Positions 8,695 to 16,587 of a DNA stretch of 64,000 nucleotides are shown here, piece after piece. The stretch comes from Pseudomonas sp. 5P_3.1_Bac2 (GTDB lineage Bacteria; Pseudomonadota; Gammaproteobacteria; Pseudomonadales; Pseudomonadaceae), in assembly GCF_025465995.1 (NCBI RefSeq), contig NZ_JANLNY010000004.1:558001-622000 (forward strand), read 5' to 3'. A program made the position numbers and the translations under genes. The notes under the pieces were generated by a model. It was given only the letters and a program-made list of their open reading frames with translations. It searched no databases and was not told where the DNA came from. Numbering within the stretch: the first letter of the stretch is position 1; each line of letters begins with the position of its first letter.

Positions 8695-9651
8695 ATGTTG
8701 TCGCGCGCCGTCGCCCGTTGCCTGTCAATCGCTGCTGTTGTCGCTGCAGCTTCTGCTAATGCCCTTGAGTTTCCTCTGCCGCCGCCCGGCGAGGATGTGG
8801 TGGGGGAGGTGCAGGTCATCAAGGCCAAATATGAAGACACCTTCGCTGATCTAGGTGTCGCCAACGATTTGGGCTACCTGGAGATGATTGCCGCCAACCC
8901 AGGGGTCGATCCATGGCTGCCAGGCGCTGGCACCGAAATCATCCTGCCGACGCGACATATTCTGCCGCCAGGTCCGCGTGAAGGTATCGTCATCAACCTT
9001 GCCGAATACCGCCTGTACTACTACCCGAAAGGGCAGAACGTGGTGTACACCTACCCGCTGGGGATTGGTCGTGAAGGTTGGAGCTCGCCAGTGAGCAACG
9101 CCAAAATCACCGCCAAAACCCCCAACCCAGGCTGGACTCCGCCGCAGTCGATCCGCGAAGAGCACGCCGCCGATGGCAACCCGCTACCGGCCTATGTGCC
9201 GCCAGGTCCGGACAACCCGCTGGGGCCGTACAAAATGGCGCTGTCGATCCCGGGTTACCTGATCCACGGTTCCAACAAGAAGTTCGGTATCGGTATGCGC
9301 GTCAGCCACGGCTGCTTCCGCATGCTCAACCCCAACGTGCTGGCCTTGGCTTCCATGGTGTCGGTGGGGACGCCGGTACGCATCATCAACCAGCCGTACA
9401 AGTTTGGCCGCAGCAATGGCAAGGTCTACTTGGAGGCGCATACCCCCTTGGATGATCACGGCGATGCTTCGGTCGTCGACAAGCACACTGCTGTGATCAA
9501 TGCGCTGCTGCAAAACGAACAGTTCGCCAATCTGCGTTTGGATTGGGAAATGCTGCGTGAAGTGGTCGCCGCCGAAGACGGCTTGCCCGTTGAGATCGCC
9601 CAACCGGATCAGTCGTCGGTCGTGGCTGAGGCTCCTGTTCCGGCTATCTAG
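8695..9651 (+). CDS. Periplasmic L,D-transpeptidase, YkuD domain
   Basis: 318 residues from ATG 8695 (AGGAA at 8683-8687). A signal peptide ends near ASANA (about residue 23). A LysM-like stretch follows (about 40-86, ending GTEIILPT). The YkuD catalytic domain spans about 97-235, with HGSNKKFGIGMRVSHGCFRM. The S/T-H-G-C motif places the catalytic Cys at 207 and a partner His at about 191. Family members cross-link peptidoglycan (3-3 bonds) or attach Lpp-type lipoproteins to it. The gene is adjacent to oprI, the Pseudomonas Lpp homologue, which makes OprI anchoring a reasonable but unproved role. The C-terminal ~70 residues are acidic and unassigned. Confidence 0.92.
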   Translation: MLSRAVARCLSIAAVVAAASANALEFPLPPPGEDVVGEVQVIKAKYEDTFADLGVANDLGYLEMIAANPGVDPWLPGAGTEIILPTRHILPPGPREGIVINLAEYRLYYYPKGQNVVYTYPLGIGREGWSSPVSNAKITAKTPNPGWTPPQSIREEHAADGNPLPAYVPPGPDNPLGPYKMALSIPGYLIHGSNKKFGIGMRVSHGCFRMLNPNVLALASMVSVGTPVRIINQPYKFGRSNGKVYLEAHTPLDDHGDASVVDKHTAVINALLQNEQFANLRLDWEMLREVVAAEDGLPVEIAQPDQSSVVAEAPVPAI

Positions 9652-9664
9652 CTGCCGCGCTGGT

Positions 9665-9702
9665 AAAAAGCCCGTCATGCCATGCGCTGACGGGCTTTTT
9701 TG
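9665..9702 (+). terminator. Terminator of the L,D-transpeptidase gene
   Basis: GCCCGTCA (9670-9677) pairs with TGACGGGC (9688-9695), followed by six T. It lies 14 bases after the stop codon. Confidence 0.9.
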
Positions 9703-9731
9703 TGCCTATCGCTTGCTCGAATCGCAGGCAT

Positions 9732-9762
9732 AAAAAAACCGATCCCAGGGGATCGGTTTTTC
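9732..9762 (-). terminator. Terminator of oprI
   Basis: Inverted repeat CCGATC-CCAGG-GATCGG flanked by A7 and T6. Read on the minus strand it is a strong GC stem followed by a T run, 18 bases beyond the oprI stop. The flanking A/T runs allow it to work from both sides. Confidence 0.9.
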
Positions 9763-9779
9763 CATAGCCTTGTGAGCTA

Positions 9780-10031
9780 TTACTTGCGGCTAGCTTTTTC
9801 CAGCATACGCAGAGCGCGCTCATTGGCTTCGTCAGCAGTTTGCTGAGCCTTCTGAGCGGCAGCCAGTGCGTCATCAGCCTTGCGATAGGCTTCGTCAGCA
9901 CGAGCTTGAGCGCGAGCAGCTGCATCTTCAGTTGCAGTCAGACGAGCTTCAGTTTCTTTGGAGATGCTGCTGCAACCGGTAGCCAGAACTGCGGCCAAAG
10001 CCAGAGCAGAGAATTTCAGAACGTTGTTCAT
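9780..10031 (-). CDS. oprI: Major outer-membrane lipoprotein OprI (Lpp-type)
   Basis: 83 residues. A lipoprotein signal peptide ends in LATGC, giving lipidated Cys20 after cleavage. The mature part is a single Ala-rich helix with heptad spacing ([38 protein letters not shown]) and ends in RK with a C-terminal Lys, the residue that can be bonded to peptidoglycan. It is one of the most abundant Pseudomonas proteins. A ribosome site AAGGGGA precedes the ATG. Its neighbour is a YkuD L,D-transpeptidase, the enzyme type able to attach such lipoproteins. Confidence 0.97.
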   Translation of the reverse strand: MNNVLKFSALALAAVLATGCSSISKETEARLTATEDAAARAQARADEAYRKADDALAAAQKAQQTADEANERALRMLEKASRK

Positions 10032-10071
10032 CGTGTTCCCCTTCAGGTGGAGTTTTCCATAAGAGCAATTG

Positions 10072-10087
10072 CCTAATAGATATTAGG
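10072..10087. promoter_or_regulatory. oprI: Palindrome in the oprI leader
   Basis: CCTAATA-GA-TATTAGG is a perfect 7-bp inverted repeat, between the predicted oprI promoter and its start. It is either a small protective hairpin at the 5' end of a very stable mRNA or a protein site; the sequence does not decide. Confidence 0.45.
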
Positions 10088-10103
10088 AAATTCGCCGGCG
10101 TAC

Positions 10104-10131
10104 ATACTACCTGTAACTTTTAGTAAGTAAA
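10104..10131 (-). promoter_or_regulatory. oprI: Candidate sigma70 promoter of oprI
   Basis: On the minus strand TTTACT (10131-10126) and TAGTAT (10109-10104) are separated by 16 bases in an AT-rich stretch, about 75 bases before the oprI start. It is the best -35/-10 pair I could see here; not unique. Confidence 0.45.
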
Positions 10132-10319
10132 CGGAGCTATTGCAAGCTAGAGCGCTTTTTTTCTATTTACTCTGCGATTATTCCAATAATTTCCTGTATC
10201 TGATTAAAAATTAAGCAGTTCTCTCGTTCTAGGTAGTAACGATTGTTCACCCTAGAGGGGTAGTCTAGACGTCTGTGCATAAGCAGCTGGGCCGATCAGC
10301 CTTCTGCGCTGAAAGCGCT

Positions 10320-10454
10320 TTATTCCGGCATTATGCGGCGCAGCAGTTGCCTTGGCGTGACACTTGGCACGTCCCGCTGATGGGCTAAGTCATTGATTTG
10401 CGTGACCTCGAAGCTTTCGGCCTGATAAGCTGCGAACAATTGCCGCACCGTCAT
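10320..10454 (-). CDS. Possible small protein, 44 residues
   Basis: An open frame from ATG 10454 to TAA 10320 reads MTVRQLFAAYQAESFEVTQI and continues for 24 more residues, ending RRIMPE. It is charged, soluble-looking, and without signal peptide or cysteines. It fills most of an otherwise empty 490-base interval between oprI and the GNAT gene and is divergent from the latter. No convincing ribosome site precedes the ATG (the upstream text is CTAATAATAACC), so it may be spurious. No family recognised. Confidence 0.35.
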   Translation of the reverse strand: MTVRQLFAAYQAESFEVTQINDLAHQRDVPSVTPRQLLRRIMPE

Positions 10455-10524
10455 TGGTTATTATTAGGGCGGTCACAGCACAAACAACGGTGGCGGCTGA
10501 GTCAGAATTGCAAGAGGAGCTGCG

Positions 10525-10800
10525 ATGAACGAGGGTCTATCCATTCGCCATGATCAGGCCGGCCATCAGTTCGAAACCACAGTAAATGGTGATCGGGCGT
10601 ACTTGGCCTATATGGACCTGGGCAAACAAACTCTGGATATTTACCGTACTTTTGTACCCAACTCGTTGCGTGGCAAAGGTATTGCTGCGGCGCTGACTGA
10701 GCACGCCCTTCAGTACGCTGAGCGTCTGGGGTATACGGTGATTCCGTCGTGTTCATATGTAGAACGATATATGGAACGGCGCCAGCGAAAGACTCAATAG
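10525..10800 (+). CDS. Small GNAT-family N-acetyltransferase, YjdJ type
   Basis: 91 residues, the short single-domain GNAT form. The acetyl-CoA loop is RGKGIAAALTEHAL (about residues 50-63), followed by YAERLGYTVIPSCSYVERYMER, the typical end of this subfamily (conserved Cys and C/SYV segment). Start ATG 10525 follows AGAGGAGCTGCG, giving GAGGAG about six bases upstream. The substrate is unknown; members of this group are thought to acetylate small molecules or protein amines. It is followed at once by a terminator, so it is monocistronic. Confidence 0.85.
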   Translation: MNEGLSIRHDQAGHQFETTVNGDRAYLAYMDLGKQTLDIYRTFVPNSLRGKGIAAALTEHALQYAERLGYTVIPSCSYVERYMERRQRKTQ

Positions 10801-10805
10801 ATAGT

Positions 10806-10833
10806 AAAAGGCCGGTCATCACCGGCCTTTTTT
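10806..10833. terminator. Terminator between the GNAT gene and cysH
   Basis: AAAGGCCGGT-CATC-ACCGGCCTTTTTT: ten-base stem and T run on the + strand, with A residues allowing function from the convergent cysH side. Confidence 0.9.
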
Positions 10834-10855
10834 ATTAGCGGCTATTGTCCGGCAG

Positions 10856-11590
10856 TTAAATTTTTGCAATCAAGTTGCCGGCATGTAAGCCACATTCTTT
10901 CTGCGTCGCTTCTTCCCACCACCAACGCCCCTCACGTTCATGCTGATTAGGCAGTACGGGGCGGGTGCAGGGCTCGCAGCCGATGCTGATAAAGCCACTC
11001 TCATGCAGGCTGTTGTAAGGCAGCTCAAGCATGCGGATATAGGCCCAGACTTCCTCGCTGCTCATCTGCGCCAAGGGATTGAATTTGTATAGCGGCCGCT
11101 CCGGGGTGGAGAACGCGCCGTCAATCTCCAACACCGCCACGCTGCTACGGGTTCCTGGGCTTTGATCGCGGCGTTGGCCGGTGGCCCAGGCCTTAACCGT
11201 GGCCAGCTTGCGTCGCAGTGGCGCGGTTTTGCGAATCCCGCAGCACTCGCTGTGGCCGTCCTGATAGAAACTGAACAGGCCTTTCTCTTTTACGAACGGT
11301 TCCAGGGCGGCGGCGTCCGGGGAGAGGATGTCGATGCTGAGGTTGTAGTGGCTGCGCACCTGATCAATAAAGCGATAGGTCTGCGGATGCAGGCGGCCGG
11401 TGTCGAGGCTGAAAACCTTGACGTTTTTGTTCAGCTTCCACGCCATGTCCACCAGCACCACGTCTTCGGCGCCGCTGAACGACAGCCAGAGTTCGTCGCC
11501 AAAATGCTCGAAGGCCAGCTTAAGGATGTCTTGCGCAGACTTGTTAGCGTAGCTGGCCGCCAGCTCGGCTACATCGAAGGGGTGACTCAT
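10856..11590 (-). CDS. cysH: Adenylyl-sulfate (APS) reductase CysH
   Basis: 244 residues. An N-terminal PP-loop-like motif [11 protein letters not shown] is seen (about 36-46), then [12 protein letters not shown]. Cys116-Cys117 (ECCGIRK) and Cys205/Cys208 (GCEPCTRP) are the four ligands of the [4Fe-4S] cluster that distinguish APS reductases from cluster-free PAPS reductases. Cys233 in KECGLH is the catalytic C-terminal cysteine. It reduces APS to sulfite in assimilatory sulfate reduction. It is monocistronic and divergent from thrH. Confidence 0.96.
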   Translation of the reverse strand: MSHPFDVAELAASYANKSAQDILKLAFEHFGDELWLSFSGAEDVVLVDMAWKLNKNVKVFSLDTGRLHPQTYRFIDQVRSHYNLSIDILSPDAAALEPFVKEKGLFSFYQDGHSECCGIRKTAPLRRKLATVKAWATGQRRDQSPGTRSSVAVLEIDGAFSTPERPLYKFNPLAQMSSEEVWAYIRMLELPYNSLHESGFISIGCEPCTRPVLPNQHEREGRWWWEEATQKECGLHAGNLIAKI

Positions 11591-11778
11591 CAGGCTGTAT
11601 TCCTAGTTATGGTGACGCGCAGCGTCGAGTGCAGCGATGGTAACAAAAGGCGGTTCTGCGACTAAATAACCAAACGCCGTAATTTCTGCCTTGGCGGGCT
11701 ATATGGGTGCATTGCAGAGCCTTGGGCGAGTCGCTAGAGTGCCGCTTCCTAAATAAAATCCTAATGTAGGAGTGTCCT

Positions 11779-12396
11779 GTGGAAATCGCGTGTCTCGACC
11801 TTGAAGGCGTTTTGGTTCCGGAAATCTGGATCGCCTTTGCCGAAAAAACTGGCATCGAATCGCTCAAAGCGACCACCCGGGACATTCCGGATTACGACGT
11901 GCTGATGAAGCAGCGTCTGCGCATTCTGGATGAGCACGGCCTCAAGCTCAGTGACATTCAAGAAGTGATCGCCACGCTCAAGCCGCTGGAAGGCGCTGTG
12001 GAGTTTGTCGACTGGTTGCGCGAGCGTTTCCAGGTGGTGATCCTCTCGGACACCTTCTACGAGTTCTCCCAGCCGCTGATGCGCCAGCTGGGCTTCCCCA
12101 CGCTGCTATGTCACAAGCTGATCACCGATGAAACCAACCGTGTGGTGGATTACCAACTGCGCCAGAAAGACCCTAAGCGCCAATCGGTCATCGCCTTTAA
12201 GAGCTTGTATTACCGAGTGATCGCCGCCGGCGACTCGTACAACGACACCACCATGCTCAGTGAAGCCCACGCCGGCATCCTGTTCCATGCTCCGGACAAC
12301 GTGATCCGCGAGTTCCCGCAGTTCCCGGCGGTGCACACCTATGAGGATCTTAAGCGCGAGTTCTTGAAAGCCTCGAACCGCCAGCTGAGCCTCTGA
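11779..12396 (+). CDS. thrH: Phosphoserine phosphatase / homoserine phosphotransferase ThrH
   Basis: 205 residues from GTG 11779, with AGGAG at 11768-11772. HAD-superfamily motifs are CLDLEGVL (nucleophile Asp7, with Glu9 replacing the usual second Asp), VILSDT, and AAGDSYNDTTM near the end. Glu at position +2 is typical of the ThrH branch, which hydrolyses phosphoserine and can transfer phosphate to homoserine. In P. aeruginosa thrH lies next to cysH and pabB, as here. Confidence 0.93.
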   Translation: MEIACLDLEGVLVPEIWIAFAEKTGIESLKATTRDIPDYDVLMKQRLRILDEHGLKLSDIQEVIATLKPLEGAVEFVDWLRERFQVVILSDTFYEFSQPLMRQLGFPTLLCHKLITDETNRVVDYQLRQKDPKRQSVIAFKSLYYRVIAAGDSYNDTTMLSEAHAGILFHAPDNVIREFPQFPAVHTYEDLKREFLKASNRQLSL

Positions 12397-12417
12397 TCGC
12401 GGCATTTTTTAGGCCGC

Positions 12418-12456
12418 AAAAAAAGCCCGCTAAGCGTCTGTGCTAGCGGGCTTTTT
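12418..12456 (+). terminator. Terminator of thrH
   Basis: AGCCCGCTA (12424-12432) pairs with TAGCGGGCT (12444-12452), preceded by A7 and followed by T5. Confidence 0.88.
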
Positions 12457-12542
12457 GTTGGTGGCAGAGTTCTTTCATTGCCGTAACGGTGATGTCGCAA
12501 TACGCCGCTGCGCGGCTATTGCAACCTACAAGTTGTGGAGCC

Positions 12543-12584
12543 GTAGCCTGGATTAGCGCCCGCAGGGTGCGTAATCCGGGTTGG
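12543..12584. repeat. REP-like imperfect inverted repeat
   Basis: CCTGGATTAGCGC and GCGTAATCCGGG flank a short CCGCAGGGT loop between the convergent ends of thrH and pabB. The wording GGATTA-CGC-cCGCAGGGTGCGTAATCC is of the kind dispersed between genes in many proteobacterial genomes. Only one copy is visible here, so its repeat nature is inferred. Confidence 0.45.
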
Positions 12585-12593
12585 GATGCCCGA

Positions 12594-13943
12594 TCAGGCC
12601 GGCAACTGCTCCAGGGTTTGCAGCAGCACTTTGACCTTGGTGATCGACTCCTGATATTCGTCCTGCGCTTGCGAGTCAGCAACGATGCCGCCGCCGCCCC
12701 AGCAGCTGATTTGCCCATCTTGGGCCAGCAGGGTGCGGATGGTGATGGAGCTGTCCATCTCACCCCGCACATCTACGTACAGCAGCGAGCCGCAGTAGAT
12801 GCTGCGCCGGGTCGGCTCCAGCTCATCAATAATCTGCATGGCGCGAATCTTTGGGGCGCCGGTGATCGAGCCGCCGGGGAAGCTGGCGGCGAGTAAATCC
12901 AGTGCGTCCTTGCCCTCTGCCAGCTCGCCTGTGACGGCGCTGACCAAATGATGCACGTTGGGATAGCTCTCCAGCGCAAACAGCTCAGGCACCCGTACAG
13001 AGCCGATACGGCAGCTGCGGCCTAAGTCGTTACGCAGCAGATCGACGATCATCAGGTTTTCCGCGCGGTCTTTGGGGCTGGCCAGCAAATCCGCAGCCGC
13101 TGCTTGGTCCTGTTGCGGGTCGCTGTGGCGTGGCCGCGTGCCTTTGATGGGACGGGTTTCCACTTGGCCTTGGCTGATGCGCAGGAAGCGCTCCGGCGAC
13201 AGGCTGATGATGGCGTTATCGCCGCCCAGGTGCAGATAGCCGGAGAAGGGCGTCGGGCAGGCCTGGCGCAGTGCTTGATAGGCCGCCAGTGGCGAGCCTT
13301 GATAGGGTGCGGTAAAGCGCTGGGCGAAATTAACCTGGTAGCAATCGCCGGCCTGAATGTACTGCGCAATACGCTGCAGGCGTTCTAGATACTGGGCCGA
13401 ACTGAGGTCGGGGCTAAAGGGTTTTAACAGGCTAAAGGCAGGTGGCTGAGCTGGGCTTTCGCGACTAAATAGCGCGCTTAGGCGCTGCTGTTCAGCACTG
13501 CTCAAGCTGGGATGAAAGACCAGATGGCTGCGCTTGAGTTGATGGTCGCTAATCAGTGCCCAGCCATACAGGCCGAAACGTGCATCCGGCAGGTTGCGAT
13601 CCGCTTGAGCCAGGCTTGGCAGTTGCTCTAAGCGGCGGCCAAAGTCATAGCTTAAGTAGCCGATCAAACCGCCGGTAAAGGGCAGCTCGCTGCCTTCTGG
13701 CGCAGTGCTGGGGCCTAGCTCGCGCAGTGCTTGGCGCAGGCGCTGCAGATAGGCTCTGCCGCTTTCCTCGGGTTCGGGGCTGAACTGGGCTAAGGGCCAG
13801 GCGCTGAGTAGATCAAAACGGCCGCGTTCGGCGAACGGGCGGCCAGCATCAAGCAGCAGCGCGCCGGGGGCTTGGGCGATGCGCAGGAAATAGCTAAGGG
13901 GATCTGCCTGGTAGGGCAGGTCCTGAATCAGACAGGTCGACAT
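12594..13943 (-). CDS. pabB: Aminodeoxychorismate synthase component I (PabB)
   Basis: 449 residues. The C-terminal chorismate-binding domain (about 185-445) includes ETRPIKGTRPR, with the Lys in PIKGT that marks PabB rather than anthranilate synthase TrpE (PIAGT). It also has RAENLMIVDLLRNDLGR and GSITGAPKIRAMQIIDELE. With PabA glutamine amidotransferase it makes 4-amino-4-deoxychorismate for folate synthesis. It is monocistronic in this window, facing thrH. Confidence 0.95.
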   Translation of the reverse strand: MSTCLIQDLPYQADPLSYFLRIAQAPGALLLDAGRPFAERGRFDLLSAWPLAQFSPEPEESGRAYLQRLRQALRELGPSTAPEGSELPFTGGLIGYLSYDFGRRLEQLPSLAQADRNLPDARFGLYGWALISDHQLKRSHLVFHPSLSSAEQQRLSALFSRESPAQPPAFSLLKPFSPDLSSAQYLERLQRIAQYIQAGDCYQVNFAQRFTAPYQGSPLAAYQALRQACPTPFSGYLHLGGDNAIISLSPERFLRISQGQVETRPIKGTRPRHSDPQQDQAAAADLLASPKDRAENLMIVDLLRNDLGRSCRIGSVRVPELFALESYPNVHHLVSAVTGELAEGKDALDLLAASFPGGSITGAPKIRAMQIIDELEPTRRSIYCGSLLYVDVRGEMDSSITIRTLLAQDGQISCWGGGGIVADSQAQDEYQESITKVKVLLQTLEQLPA

Positions 13944-14036
13944 AAAGCTCTAATTGACGAGGCGAGTGGCGATTGTAGTGGCTGCTGGGCGCGCAGCCTA
14001 GGCGGTGCTGCGGGGTGAAGGCGGGAGGGACAAAGA

Positions 14037-14063
14037 AAAAACCCGGCCTGAGCCGGGTTTTGA
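14037..14063 (-). terminator. Terminator of the ATP-grasp/transglutaminase/protease operon
   Basis: AAAACCCGGC-CTGA-GCCGGGTTTT, a symmetric stem with T run on the minus strand, six bases past the ATP-grasp stop codon. Confidence 0.9.
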
Positions 14064-14068
14064 CTAGG

Positions 14069-15052
14069 TCAGGCTTTGCTGGGGACGTGGCCAAATAACT
14101 CTTGGGAGAAACGCACGCGCTCTTCCGGAGTTTCTTTGATGTCCTGCTTGGCCAGTTCGGCCAGGCGGGCTTCCACGGCATGGGCACGATGGGTCAGGCC
14201 GCTGTCGTTGGCGATCTGGATGTTCAGGCCCGGGCGGGCGTTGAGTTCCAGAATCAGTGGGCCTTTGTCCTGGTCCAGAACCATGTCCACACCGATATAG
14301 CCCAGGCCGCACAGCTCATAGCAACCGGCGGCAAGCTTCATAAAGCCATCCCAGTTGGGCAACTGCACGCCGTCCACCGCGTTGGTGGTGTCCGGGTGTT
14401 TGCTGATTTTGTTGTTCAGCCAGGTGCCTTGCAGGGTGATGCCGGTGGCCAGGTCCACGCCGACGCCGATGGCGCCTTGGTGCAGGTTGGCCTTGCCGCC
14501 GGACTGGCGGGTAGGCAAACGCAGCATGGCCATCACCGGGTAGCCCATCAGCACGATGATGCGGATGTCCGGTACACCTTCATAGCTGATGCTTTTGAAG
14601 ATCTGATCCGGGGTCACCCGATACTCGATCAGCGCCCGATCGCGCAGGCCGCCGAGGGAATACAGGCCAGACAAGATGCTAGAGATCTGCTGCTCGATTT
14701 CTTCGTGGCTGATGATCTTACCGGAGACCGTTTTGTATTTATCTTCAAAACGGTCAGCGATCACCAGAATGCCGTCACCACCGGCGCCTTGCGCCGGCTT
14801 AACCACGAAATCAGGGCGGTCACCAATGATGTCGCGCAGTTTCTCGATGCCTTTTTCGGTGTCGATGATGCCGTACATTTCCGGCACCGCGATACCCGCC
14901 TCGATAGCGCGACCCTTGGTGATGATCTTGTCGTCCACGATCGGATACAGATGACGTTTGTTGTACTTCAACACGTAATCCGCGTTACGCCGGTTGATAC
15001 CCATGATGCCTTTGGCTTCGAGGGCCTTCCAGGTTTTCCAGAGTCCGAACAT
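14069..15052 (-). CDS. ATP-grasp alpha-L-glutamate ligase-like protein (RimK-related)
   Basis: 327 residues, soluble. ATP-grasp landmarks are DFVVKPAQGAGGDGILVI (Lys and Gly-rich ATP loop, about 81-98), ALIEYRVTPDQIF, and the metal/ATP site LILELNARPGLNIQIAN (Glu and Asn ligands, about 268-284). It belongs to the group annotated as alpha-L-glutamate ligase-like, always beside an inactive transglutaminase and a retropepsin-type protease, as here. The substrate is not established; a peptide or protein carboxylate is likely. It is the last gene of the operon, three bases after the membrane protein gene. Confidence 0.85.
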   Translation of the reverse strand: MFGLWKTWKALEAKGIMGINRRNADYVLKYNKRHLYPIVDDKIITKGRAIEAGIAVPEMYGIIDTEKGIEKLRDIIGDRPDFVVKPAQGAGGDGILVIADRFEDKYKTVSGKIISHEEIEQQISSILSGLYSLGGLRDRALIEYRVTPDQIFKSISYEGVPDIRIIVLMGYPVMAMLRLPTRQSGGKANLHQGAIGVGVDLATGITLQGTWLNNKISKHPDTTNAVDGVQLPNWDGFMKLAAGCYELCGLGYIGVDMVLDQDKGPLILELNARPGLNIQIANDSGLTHRAHAVEARLAELAKQDIKETPEERVRFSQELFGHVPSKA

Positions 15053-15055
15053 GGC

Positions 15056-16582
15056 TCAATCCTTCAGGAAGGCTTTGAAGCGGAACAGCTCAGTCAGGCG
15101 ATAGCCGCGATAGCGACCCATAGCCAACATGAAGCCCACCAGAATCATCAGCACAGCCGGGAAGGTGAAGATGAAGTAGTTCAGTTGCGGCACGCTCATC
15201 AGCAGGTGCGCCAAGGTCGCAGCGAACAGGGTGCCGATGGCAACTTTGAGGGCCGTGGCCGAGCCACGTTCTTCCCAAGTGATCGACAGGCGTTCGATGG
15301 TCATGGTCAGAATCACCATTGGGAACAGCGCTACCGACAGGCCGCGATCCAGACCGAGCTTATGACTAAACAAGCTGATTACGGCGATCAACACCACGAC
15401 AAAGGTCAGCACCACCGACAAGCGCGGCAGCATTTGCAGCTTGAGGGTTTCCAGATAGGACCGTAACGCCAAGCCGAGAGCGGTAATGATCGTAAACAGC
15501 ACGATACCGAAGCCCAGTTGGGTTTCTCGGAAGGCCAGAGCGATCAGCACCGGGGTAAAGGTCCCGAGGGTTTGCAGGCCGCCCAAGTTACGCAGAATCA
15601 GAATGACCAATACGCCAATCGGGATCATGACCATGATCATGAACGACTGCTGGGTTTGCAGCGGCAGGCCGTAGAGGCTGTATTCGAGGAAATCCGCGTC
15701 GGTGTTTTCGTCGGTCAGCTTGGCCAGGCGAATGGCGTTCATTTCGCTGTTGTTCAGGCTGAAGGTCACTTGTGCTTGCTTGCCACCTTCCATGTTCAGC
15801 AGCGGCTCGTCGCCGGTCCACCACATCAGGCGGTCAGCTGGCAGGCCTTGCTCGCCGGACTCAGGGTTGAAGTACAGCCATTTTTCGCCGTTGAAGCTGC
15901 GCAGCCACAGCTCAGGGCTTTGCTGGATATCAGCAGCCAGGCGGATGGTGTGTACGCGCTCCATCGGCACGTGGGCGATAGACAGCAACAGTTCGATGAC
16001 CTTGGCCTTTTTCGCCGTGCTAGGGTCGCCACTGAGCAGCAGCTTGACGTTGTCATCGTTGCTGTTGTTGACCCGCTTGATGGTCTCGCTAATAAAGGTC
16101 TCGACGTCCGCCGAGTGTTGGCGAATCGGCGCCAGCAGCGCTTCGGCGGCGATCTTCTCAACGCCTTCAACGGCAATGCTGTCCCGGAAGATCGGGCCTT
16201 TAGCTTTGATCTTCTCGCCGCTGTAACGCTTGGTCAGCACCAGGCGGTAGTACAGGGTTTGCTTGCCACTGGCACGGCGCGCCGACCAGGTAACTTTACG
16301 GTTGCCGTCAGTGCGGTTGATGCTGACGCCATAGTTGTTCGAGATAAAACTCTCGTTAAGGCTGACGTAGTCCTGGCTCAGCGGCGGTACAAACATTTGC
16401 AGTTTGACTGGCTCGCGCGAGCTGGCCTGGAATTCGACTTTGGCGTCGATGTTCCACAGGTCATCAGTTTCGTCTTCAGTCATCGGGATGCCGAGGACAA
16501 AGATCTGATAGGCCGTGATCAGAACGCCCAAACTCACGAGGAGTATGATCAGGACTTTCAGATGGAGGGTAAGAGCGCGCAT
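15056..16582 (-). CDS. Inactive transglutaminase-fold membrane protein with C-terminal 7TM domain
   Basis: 508 residues. One N-terminal helix (about 8-30) is followed by a large periplasmic part that resembles a transglutaminase-like domain but shows no Cys-His-Asp catalytic set. Seven hydrophobic helices follow from about residue 315 (MIMVMIPIGVLVILIL onward) to 500. Members of this family are always linked to an ATP-grasp ligase and a zinc-protease-annotated partner, so the protein probably presents or senses a peptide substrate in the periplasm. Middle gene of the operon (gaps of five and three bases). Confidence 0.83.
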   Translation of the reverse strand: MRALTLHLKVLIILLVSLGVLITAYQIFVLGIPMTEDETDDLWNIDAKVEFQASSREPVKLQMFVPPLSQDYVSLNESFISNNYGVSINRTDGNRKVTWSARRASGKQTLYYRLVLTKRYSGEKIKAKGPIFRDSIAVEGVEKIAAEALLAPIRQHSADVETFISETIKRVNNSNDDNVKLLLSGDPSTAKKAKVIELLLSIAHVPMERVHTIRLAADIQQSPELWLRSFNGEKWLYFNPESGEQGLPADRLMWWTGDEPLLNMEGGKQAQVTFSLNNSEMNAIRLAKLTDENTDADFLEYSLYGLPLQTQQSFMIMVMIPIGVLVILILRNLGGLQTLGTFTPVLIALAFRETQLGFGIVLFTIITALGLALRSYLETLKLQMLPRLSVVLTFVVVLIAVISLFSHKLGLDRGLSVALFPMVILTMTIERLSITWEERGSATALKVAIGTLFAATLAHLLMSVPQLNYFIFTFPAVLMILVGFMLAMGRYRGYRLTELFRFKAFLKD

Positions 16583-16587
16583 GAAAG

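Noticed and set aside
14102-15466. A 454-codon frame antisense to the ATP-grasp and transglutaminase genes
   Set aside because: It crosses the junction of two certain genes, and its Gln/His-rich translation is not protein-like.
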